From Kingdonia uniflora (taxonomy: Eukaryota; Streptophyta; Magnoliopsida; Ranunculales; Circaeasteraceae): 64,000 nucleotides of DNA. Location of the stretch: assembly GCA_014058105.1 (NCBI GenBank), contig JACGCM010000933.1, positions 930,001 to 994,000 on the forward strand. The letters run 5' to 3'. The notes under the pieces were generated by a model. The model saw only the letters and a list, made by a program, of their open reading frames with translations. It was not told the origin of the DNA and did no database searches. This document shows positions 56,125 to 64,000 of this stretch, in pieces (position 1 is the first letter of the stretch; every line of letters starts with the position of its first letter). The position numbers and the translations under genes are program-made.

Positions 56125-56560
56125 TAAAAATGTTCACAACTCCTCGCTTGAAGAATCCTGATTACGTTCCATAGCCATAATCTTCTGCTCGAGACAACTA
56201 ATTTTATAGGCCGACTCCTCCCACAGTTTCTTATGTTCATCCCGATCTAACTTTACGGTACAGAGCTGATCTTCCAAAAAGCAAATATGGAATTTGAACT
56301 CTTTAGAACGCTATCTTTTCTTTTTTATAATTTTATCCAGCTAATCCTCCATTTTATCGAGCTCTCCTAATTTTCCCTTAAACTCTTTGTAATGCTCTTT
56401 TAGTAGTTTTGCCTTCTCACCAGAGACATCCTTCTCATTAGGAAAATTGAATTCAACGTGAAGAGACGTTCGTTAGACTGATCTTCCTTAATCCCTACCA
56501 CCTCAAACCAATCTTAAGGAGTGCTCGAAGAGGCATGGATAAATCGAGTGGAGTGGGAGA
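56125..56560 (-). pseudogene. Broken copy of the 144-codon ORF
   Basis: Minus-strand sequence aligns with 55088-55522 from the C-terminus (ACTCCTCGCTTGAAGAATCC region, CTCCCACAGTTTCTTATG, TTACGGTACAGAGCTGATC) to the start (GGAGTGCTCGAAGAGGCATG). The ATG is lost (about 56545), and small indels and stops break the frame. Confidence 0.75.
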
Positions 56561-56867
56561 ACGATATTTCTTGAGAAGTTGTAAAGAGTTGAGGGTTTAA
56601 GAATATATAGCTAAAAAGAACTTTAGTTTATGTTTTTTTTTATACTTGGGAGAATTGGAATATTTGAATCACGTGTGGCAGGGTTTAGGGCTTAGTGCTT
56701 AGAGTAGCGGGAACCAAGTAGATGTTTTGGATAAATAGCTTGTTCTAAATGTAATCAAAGTTGTCTTTAAGCTAAGTTGTCTAATTAAGTAATAATTATT
56801 GACTTGTCACTTCGACTGTATAGGAAAGAAGCTCTTTGAATTTAAGCGGCTTATTTGTCATTTGTTC

Positions 56868-57290
56868 TTACAATGAGTATCTCGCTGTTACAGATACTTC
56901 TATCAGTTCAGTTCTCTTTCGAATCAACTCAAACATAAAAAAACCTACATATTTCATCAGCAAAAATCTCATACCCGTAGAAACTCGATATTCAAAACTT
57001 GAGCGTTTGCTCCTCACCCTCGTCTACTTATCCCGCAAATTCAAACCATATTTCAAGCTCACCCCATCCGTATTATAGCAAGATACCCCCTTCGAGAAGT
57101 GCTCAGCAATAAAGAAAAATCCAGACAAGTACAATAGTGGTCTATTTATCTTGGTGAACATGACATTACATTCGAGAAGCAGATATCCCAGAAAGGCGAA
57201 ACAGTTACAGATTTCCTCGCGGACTTCCCGGTCGAAGATGTCGATTGGGAAGTACATGAAGGAGACCGTCCAGAAGACCAACCTGAAACA
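56868..57290 (+). pseudogene. T6 Ty3-type RNase H and tether
   Basis: EYLAVTDTSISSVLFRINSN, KPTYFISKNLIPVETRYSKL and LLLTLVYLSRKFKPYFK, then after a frameshift at about 57060 HDITFEKQISQKGE-like and DFLADFPVEDVDWE. It lacks the first strand because the element begins here. Confidence 0.65.
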
Positions 57291-57299
57291 ACAGATCCA

Positions 57300-57758
57300 T
57301 GGAACCCTAATACTGGATAGAGTTTATTCACAGATGGATCCGCCGAACCTAATAGTTCAGGGATCGGCATAGTCCTGGTCACTCCTACCATTGATCGAAT
57401 AGAGAAGGCCGTCAAATTAAACTTCGAATGTTCCAATAACGAAGCTGAGTACAAAACTTTGATCCATGGCCTCGATCTCGCACTTGACCTCGGTATTCCC
57501 AAACTTGTAGTTTTCACAGATTCTTAACTTGTTCAGAGACATTACACAGGTAAAAATCAAGCAAACGGTCGCATGGCTGAATATGCTATTTTCATTCAAC
57601 AGCGCATGAACCATTTTTCTAAAAAATCTACTATCACTCATTACCCTCAAGGAGAAAACCGATACGCAGATGCCCTAGCCTACATAACAGCTATGTTAGG
57701 CCAATCAGAATGTCAAACCCTCCATATCGAAGTACTCGAACGCCCAAGTATCGACTAG
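57300..57758 (+). pseudogene. T6 second (plant-type) RNase H, catalytic residues kept
   Basis: In one frame: SLFTDGSAEPNSSGIGIVLV, KLNFECSNNEAEYKTLIHG, LVVFTDS, then RMAEYAIFIQQRMNHF and NRYADALAYITA. The expected acids (TDGS, NEAE, TDS, ADAL) are all present. A single TAA follows FTDS at 57526-57528. It is the best-preserved copy of this domain in the window. Confidence 0.75.
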
Positions 57759-58960
57759 ATGGAAGTCAATACCATCAATACTGGGGTCGAGAGTCTCAAT
57801 CCAGGCGACTGGCGAACACCATTCCTCCATTATCTCAGCAATGCTACCCTTCCAGATGATCCCAAAGCCAAACAACCATTATTAGAGAACTGTCGCCGAA
57901 GCTTCTACCATCCTAGCCGAACTCCATCAAGGTACCTGCGGTGCCCATACCGCTGGTCGATCTATGACCCTTCAAGCCGTCTCTCAAGGTTTATTCTGGC
58001 CAAACATAAAAAAGCAAGCCGAAGAGTATGCCAAACACTGCGAAAAATGTCAGTGCCACGCACATGGCATCTACTGTCCTTTACAAGATCTCAATTTCAG
58101 TCAAGTTTCCTGGCCGTTCAAAAGATGGGCTATCGATCTCATCAATCCCTTCCCTAAAGCCTAGGGTGGCTGAGAAAATATCCTTGTTGTAACAGATTAT
58201 TTTACCAAATGGGTCGAAGCTGTACCATTATGCCGAACCAGAGAAAAAGAAGTTATCAAATTTTTATGGGAAAACATCGTCACACACTTCGGATGTCCTC
58301 ATATGATTCGATGTGATAATGGTCTGCAGTTCATTGGGAAAAATTTAGAAATTTCCTCAAGATACACAACATCATCCTCTCCCCCTCAATACCCTATTAC
58401 CCCCCTAAGGCAATGGTCAAGTCGAAGCCATCAATAAAACCATAGTCGACGGCTTCAAGAAAAGAGTCGATGTAAAGAAAGGTCGATGGGTTCAGGAGTT
58501 ACAGGATGTCATCTGGGCCTATCGAACGACACCAAGAAAATCTACAGGTTGTACCCCTTTCCTTCTGGCCTATGGTACTGAAGCAGTGTTCCCTACTCAA
58601 TTTGAAGTACCCACACGTGATCCCAACCTCCCAGGAGAAGACAATGAGTTTGAACTCGGATATAACATGTTATGGATCGATGAAACCAGATATCGAGCCA
58701 TCGCCAATCTCTGCCGTTATCGTACATCACTTCAGAAGTCATACAACAAGAGAGTTCAACCATGAAGTTTTAACATTGGAGATCTTGTACTTTGACGTGT
58801 TAATCAATCCTCCAAGCCTCGAAATATCGGTAAGCTAGCCGAATCCTGGGAAGGACTTTATGTCGTGCACTATAAAACCTATAAGGGTTCATACTATCTT
58901 ATGACAGAAGACGAAGAACCTCTACCTAACTCGTGAAACACAATGCCGCTGGTTTCATAC
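57759..58960 (+). pseudogene. T6 integrase
   Basis: The zinc-binding domain is complete over two frames: LHQGTCGAHTAGRSM-like, QAVSQGLFWPNIKKQAEEYA and HCEKCQCHAHG, with CxxC intact. The core has WPFKRWAIDLINPFPKA, IRCDNGLQFIGK and NGQVEAINKTIVDG (D, D, E kept). The C-terminal module (58640-58920) has GYNMLWIDETRYRAIANLCR and LAESWEGLY-like motifs. Frameshifts near 57900, 58330 and 58540 and a stop after FPKA. Confidence 0.75.
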
Positions 58961-59049
58961 AATAGGCCAAGGCCTCTACCTTGTACACTTGATGTAAACA
59001 CAGAATAATCAATAATTGTTTTTTCTCCTAAGCTTTATCTCTTGTTTCC

Positions 59050-59840
59050 ATTAAATTTCTTGGTTAAACCTGGGTATCAAGTGTACCCTCGACCCGACTG
59101 ATACTCGGGGGCGACCTTGAAAATTTTCAAACTCCTAATTTTGAACAAACTCGAGGGGCAAGGATGGTTGAAAGACCGGACCCTCGAGAATGCATTGGGG
59201 GCAAACATAAATGCTTCGATCAGGCCCCCAAAGCCATCATGGTCCAGTGAATTTCTTGGTTAAACCTGAGTATCATGTCAACCCTCGACCCGACTGATAC
59301 CCGGGGGCGACCTTGAAAATTTTCAAACTCCCAATATCGGGCAAACATGAGGGGCAAGGATGGTTGAAAGACTAGACCCTTGGGAATGCATTGGGGGGCG
59401 AACATATATGCTTCGATCTGGTTTAAGCCATCGAAGTCCAGTCAATTTCCTGGTTTCCTTTAAGTATCATGTCAACCCTCGATCCGACTGATACTAGGTA
59501 GTGACCTTGAAATTTTCAAGCTTCTAACATTCGAGCAGACTCAAGGGGCACGAATGGTCGAAAGACCGGACCCTCGAGAATGCGTTGGCGGTGAACAGGT
59601 ATTGTTTCACTGTAGCTCAGGCCTTCGAAGTACAGTAAATTTCCAGGTTTCCTCTAAGTTTCATGTCAGCCTCGGCCCGACTGATACTTGGGGGCGACCT
59701 TGAAAATTTTCAAACTCCCAACATTCGAGCAAACTCTGGGGGCACGAATGGTCGAGAGACCGAACCCTCGAGGATGCGTTGGGGGTGACCACGTCTCACT
59801 TCGTTGTGGATTAGGCCTTCGAAGTCCGGCAAATCCCTCT
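59050..59840. repeat. T6 3'-region tandem array, about 193-197-bp unit
   Basis: Four copies. The anchor CCCGACTGATACTCGGGGGC recurs with GACTG at 59096, 59293, 59486 and 59679. Each unit also has GACCTTGAAAATTTTCAAAC, GGGGCAAGGATGGTTGAAAG, ACCCTCGAGAATGCATTGGG and a TCGAAGTCCAGT-type end. It lies right after integrase. No similarity to the T4 or T2 arrays. Confidence 0.9.
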
Positions 59841-60079
59841 ACATTCGATCACTCTACAATCATTCGACAGTTACAACATACGCAGACGCAAGTATACAGA
59901 AATATCTTCAATCCCACCACATGCAAGACATTGCAACACAATATCTATATCAGAGAAGCAGTTTCAACAAAACTCAATTCTAATCATATTTAGAACAAAC
60001 GTCAAGAATCTCGTACAACATTTCAATGTAGGTCAACTTCACACAAATATGTTTCAACACAGCAGTTTAAATTAGTTTG

Positions 60080-62290
60080 CACAAATCAAGTTCCAAGATC
60101 AACCCCACAAAAAAATAAACATTGTTCAAATATTGCAACTCCACAGCAAATAAGAAAAAATAGGCATGGCACTCCAGTACAAATTCCGCACTGTGAAATG
60201 GCTGCATCCTCACCCCTAACTGGCTCTTCAGTACCGACGCCTTCGGCACCTCCAGTCGAAGGTCTCGACCCTGCATCATCGGTGATCACGTCAATCAAAT
60301 CTCCAACAACATTACCTTCACCGACAAAAGTTTCCATGTCACTTCCAGCACCTCCAACAACAACTTCTACCTCTCTCTCCTCTACCTACAAAGAGTCCTC
60401 AGCAATAGGATTCTTCAATAATAGGAAGGCGTTCTAAAGTGTCAGGATCAAGCCTCATATCTTTCAGCCTGACAGTAACTCTACATTCACCATCAAACTG
60501 CACCTAATAACGTACCTTTTGCTCTGCCTTTTCCTTATCTTTCGTAGCAAGCTTCAAAGACGACACCTGCTCTCGAGTCTCGTATCAAAGGATTAAGTGA
60601 TAGCTGCCAGATCTCGCTTCAAAATTTTGTTCTCAAACAACAACGGGGCCTCAGTCCCTCGAGCAAGCTCCAAACTATCAAGCGCCTCCCGTAACCTCTG
60701 CTTTCCCACTTTCACTACCCTAGTAAATGACTGTGCCCAAGCATCCGTCTACTAGAGTATTCCAACCCTCAGTATTTCTCGTAGCATGAAGCACTTAAGA
60801 AAATTTTAGAATCTCACAAACAATAATAAACAGTTACCTGAAACATACTCTTCTTCATTTTCTTCAAAGCCTCATCTGGGTCAGCATCGCAGAGTTTGGC
60901 CATAGACGCAGCCTTGACCAGAGCCTGATCTTTTTTTTAGCCTCCGTCATATCTTCGCCCTCATCCTCCGCATCATCTTCTTCTAATGCCCTACACTATT
61001 TGCATTAAACAACTTTCGTCTGCTGTACCTTCGAAGCCTCGGAAATGACCCTGCCTTTCCCTTTCACAACCTGTATTGGTGTCTGCCTCAGCCTCAGTCT
61101 CGAAACATCACTAACCCATTTGGGCACTGGTGTTGCTGGCTTCGAGACCCTTTTCGCCTTCGAAGCATACTGAACTGTCCTTGCCAAATCATCCCCCCCA
61201 TTTCTTTGGATACTTTCAAACCACGTTCGCCCCTCCTCTTCTTCGATGGCTTCAGCGTAACAAGTACATTTCGAAGTAGGAAATCTGTCTTCTTCTTTCT
61301 CTTTTTCTTGATACCAAGACTTTTGAATACATAATTAATCCATTCCTCGTCGGAATTGAGAACAACGTCAATATAATCCCTCAGATTCTCCCAGACCGGT
61401 TAGTTGGACCTATAGAAAAACAGAAGTATAATCATAGTCTACTCAAGCAATATATCAAAGTAAAACCTTCGACAAAAAACTCACTCGGGTTACAGACTTT
61501 ATGATGCAACCTATAAGAGCCCTTCCCTTCGACATTCTCAAAATTACCTTGTACTACAATTAAATCCTTATTCCTGCCTCGACCCGTCGAACAAAGATCA
61601 GACAACCAGGGCTTCTCTGGGTGATACTGGATATGGTACGTGCCCATATTCTGGTTTGCCATCCACAAGTAAAATGATACCACATTGTACCATACGATTA
61701 AGCCTCTCTTCTCACTCCCCAATTTAACATTCATGCCCTCTATTACCCTCATCATCTCATAAAAATTTCCATTCATTTGAACCGGGGCAACCTCCCAAAA
61801 ATTCAACACCTCCTTCGCCAGCCTTCGGAGAGGAAGTTGCATTCTCAATCGAATCTGGCCTCTATATGCCATTATACCATCTCGCGAGTTCGACTTGAAA
61901 GTCCACCCCACTCCTGCTACATGTAATGTTACCCCCACCTTCGACAACTCCAACTTGGCAGCAAATCGATCAAGTCTATTTTTATCCTTAGCCGAGATAA
62001 ATCCCTCGGCATTATTCGACTCAGTCAAATCCTCACTGTGAATACTTTGCTCCCCTCCTCCCCTTGCGTCACTAGAAGGCCTAACATTAGCCTAACCTCT
62101 TTCCTTCCCCCTCCTATATCCTCCTCCTCACTATCCACAGTCACTACTATCTTACGACGTCAATTTATCGGAACCCTACCCGCCGTAACTACCACAGCTA
62201 AAGGGGTATCAGTTACAACATCAAACACTTCTAAGTCGCTGCCCTCATCCATAGAGCACGACTAGAAACACTAGCCTCGTGTTCTTCAAT
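60080..62290 (-). pseudogene. T6 long antisense gene
   Basis: From 5' to 3' on the minus strand: an acidic start (IDEEIEEHEASVSSRAL, VVTVDSEEEDIGGGRK), then the open frame 62028-61432 with SAKDKNRLDRFAAKLELSKV, MQLPLRRLAKEVLNFWEVAP and VQMNGNFYEMMRVIEGMNVK, a PF04195-like domain corresponding to LPLSNLAKGIMNAIRACPIQ in T4. Next come basic KKKRKKKTDFLLRN and KPSKKRRGERG (about 61330-61200), a Lys/Arg-rich block (61187-61005), a helical piece with RLREALDSLELARGTEAPLL (about 60770-60620), and a C-terminal DMETFVGEGNVVGDLIDVIT (60337-60270). It is shorter in coiled coil than T3/T4. Frameshifts and stops occur between blocks; introns are likely but not all placed. Confidence 0.6.
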
Positions 62291-63228
62291 TTCCTCGTCT
62301 ATCAGCCTCTATCTCAAAGCTAGACGGGTATGCATCTTATCCTACAGAAGAAGATGCACGAAATTAGATCGATACATTTAATAATCATGTGTTAATAACC
62401 CATTTCCCATCTACCCTCTCTAACATATACAAACACTATCAAAAGTTCGATCCCAAACACAGTCCCCCCGTCAAAACCTTTAGAATCCTAAAATAGGCTA
62501 GAACTCAAACTCATGAATTCCCCCTGACCTCGACTATAAACTCCCAATTATGAAGCCAGAAGATCCTACTTGCAAGGCAGAACCAAGTAAAAGCAGATAA
62601 AAGTCAATTGACATACCTGTGTTAGCAGAAGTATAACCAAAATAGTAAGTCAGACGGTACCCTGAAGCAACTTCAATAACCTCTCTCACGCTTCTGTAAT
62701 AATGGCGTACATTCTCTTCCGCTCACTCTCTAGTTTTTCTCTACGAATAGTACATTGGTTATTTCTTTCATATTTATATACCTTCTCAGAATATCTAAAC
62801 CACCTCGATTTCCAAACCACTATCAATCTCATGCCCCCACTACTCCAACTTTTTGGCTGAGATAGGTTTTGACCAATTTACCCCTCATTCCCCTCACGTG
62901 CGAACCATATGCTCACTTTCAATTACCTGAAAACTCAAAGCCTCTCAAACCTTTTAACCCTCACTCGAAGCCATCCAGTCAAATCCCAATATCAAATCAC
63001 ACCTTTTCCTTAAAATGAGCGAAAGTCATGATTATATGCATGACGCACTGTCCCAAGAGCACGTACTGTTCTAACAGACCAACTATCAAGGCTGTCAGAT
63101 CGTCCAGTCAAATCCAACAAACCTTCGACACATACACTTCTTACACACGAGTAATCGACTATACCGTGTCTCAAACATTCATCCACAAATAACCTCACAT
63201 TCGATTTCCAAATATATCAAACATTCGA
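62291..63228. other. T6 spacer between antisense genes
   Basis: No supported gene. The stretch is AT-rich with scattered TTCGA words. By analogy with T3/T4 a middle antisense block could lie here, but I could not identify one. Confidence 0.4.
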
Positions 63229-63530
63229 TCCACAACACATTCGACAGATCAAAATACTACTTCGATAGATCAGATCTTTTATCTCGACAGATCAGATTTC
63301 TACTTCGATAGATTACAGTTTATACTTCGACAGTTCATAATTTTACTTATCAGAATATTACTTCGACATATCAGATTTATACTTCGATAGATCACACTTT
63401 TTACTTCGACAATTTAGAATTTTATTTGGACAGATCAGACCTCCTACTTCGACAAGTTCAAACATGCTACTTTCAAAATTCAAAATTTTACTTCGAGCAT
63501 TCAAAATTCTACTTGCACACAGTACTGAAA
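63229..63530. repeat. Degenerate minisatellite (TACTTCGACAGATCAGATTT)
   Basis: About 13 imperfect copies of a 20-24 bp unit, e.g. TACTTCGATAGATCAGATC, TACTTCGATAGATTACAG and TACTTCGACATATCAGATT. Units vary by substitution and 1-3 bp length change; there are no unique spacers. Confidence 0.85.
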
Positions 63531-63657
63531 AATAATTCGACAGTCATATTATCAAACCCTAATTCATTCCGTCAAATCAATATTGTACTATTCAAATAGA
63601 AAACACAAATACCCTTTTATACCCATCTAAATTACCCCAGAAAACAACAGGATGTCC

Positions 63658-63965
63658 CTATTTATCATCAGGACACTCCTCCTCGCTCCTAGCCTCAGCA
63701 GGAGAATTCTCCTGCGCTACCATCTCCTCTACAAATGACTCTAGCAAAGACAACCGATGGCCTAAAAATAGATTCATCATTTGAAGAATCCCCCACCAAT
63801 ATGCAAAGGACATTCCAGCAATGGGTTCCCCAGGTTTTGCTTCAAATAGGTTTGGCATCACCGCATCGATGTCCTGATCGGTAAGAAACCTCTGTCACAG
63901 TTCTATCATCTTTTTCCGTACCCGAATAACCTTTGCCATAATCCGGTCCGCCTGCATGGTTGTAG
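63658..63965 (-). pseudogene. T6 small antisense ORF
   Basis: On the minus strand a frame opens MQADRIMAKVIRVRKKMIEL, meets one TAG or TGA, then continues QRFLTDQDIDAVMPNLFEAK, GMSFAYWWGILQMMNLFLGH and SLLESFVEEMVAQ to a stop at 63658-63660. The place is that of aORF1 in T3/T4, but the sequence is not clearly similar. The aromatic GMSFAYWWGIL part could be a short hydrophobic helix. The function is unknown. Confidence 0.35.
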
Positions 63966-64000
63966 AAGAACTGCCGCTGTTTGATGATGAAGAAGAAGGC

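Larger units (their letters stand above)
54950..56830. repeat. Tandem duplication, about 1.05-kb unit
   Basis: Copy 1 is about 54950-55800, copy 2 about 55990-56830. Shared parts include the 3' flank (AAAAGCAAACGAAATAGC/AAAAGCAAAAAAGTGAAATG), the ORF, and the 5' flank (GAGTTGTCTAATCAAGTATC/AAGTTGTCTAATTAAGTAAT, then CTTGTCAC). Between them TCATTTGT-rich sequence continues. Divergence is considerable, so the duplication is old. Confidence 0.7.
56868..64000 (+). mobile_element. T6: Tat-lineage element, 3' part, open at the window edge
   Basis: Starts inside RNase H at about 56868, directly after TCATTTGTTCTTAC sequence, and runs through a second RNase H, integrase, a 195-bp tandem array and minus-strand antisense genes to the end of the window. 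No LTR is included. Motifs match T4, but the array and the antisense N-terminus differ strongly. Confidence 0.75.

Overview
The window looks like repeat-rich nuclear DNA of a eudicot plant. It is AT-rich and has intron-containing host exons, a plant PPR gene, plant-type LTR retrotransposons and a Mutator-like transposase. Only three stretches look host-derived: the first exons of a plastid starch-granule protein of the PTST type (minus strand, 330-1117), a broken PPR gene (20885-21995) and a doubtful pair of exons at 28172-28408. Nearly everything else is decayed transposable element.

Layout. T1 (1940-9282, minus), T2 (9283-13965, minus) and T3 (13966-20884, minus) are nested or abutting Ty3/gypsy elements of the Tat (Ogre/Retand/Grande-like) lineage. 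After the PPR fragment come the 3' half of a plus-strand gypsy element with its LTR (22008-24364), a minus-strand Copia remnant with an exact 585-bp LTR (25787-26860), and a region with host-like exons, a microsatellite and unassigned ORFs (27-30.6 kb). T4 (30577-44365, plus) is the most complete Tat element: truncated 5' LTR, PBS, gag, protease, RT, two RNase H domains, integrase, tandem repeats, antisense genes and a 3' LTR. T5 (46575-50870, minus) keeps its 5' LTR, PBS, gag, protease and RT. A degenerate MULE (50940-54460) follows, then a tandemly duplicated locus holding an intact 144-codon ORF of unknown function and its broken copy (54950-56830). T6 (56868 to the window end, plus) is a Tat element without its 5' half.

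How the genes fit together. The Tat elements share one plan: LTR, PBS starting TTGGC, gag-protease-RT-RNase H, a second plant-type RNase H, integrase, an array of tandem repeats whose sequence differs in each element, then a long 3' internal region carrying genes on the opposite strand. The antisense region is seen in T1, T2, T3, T4 and T6. In T3 and T4 it has three parts: a small two-exon ORF next to the 3' LTR, a middle conserved block, and a multi-exon gene for a protein with a basic N-terminus, a domain resembling the Pfam 'putative gypsy type transposon' family (PF04195), and a long coiled coil. The small two-exon ORF of T4 is open from ATG to stop, although the pol genes of the same element carry several stops. 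This antisense cassette, with the array beside it, is the most interesting biology here. All family names come from reading motifs; no searches were run.
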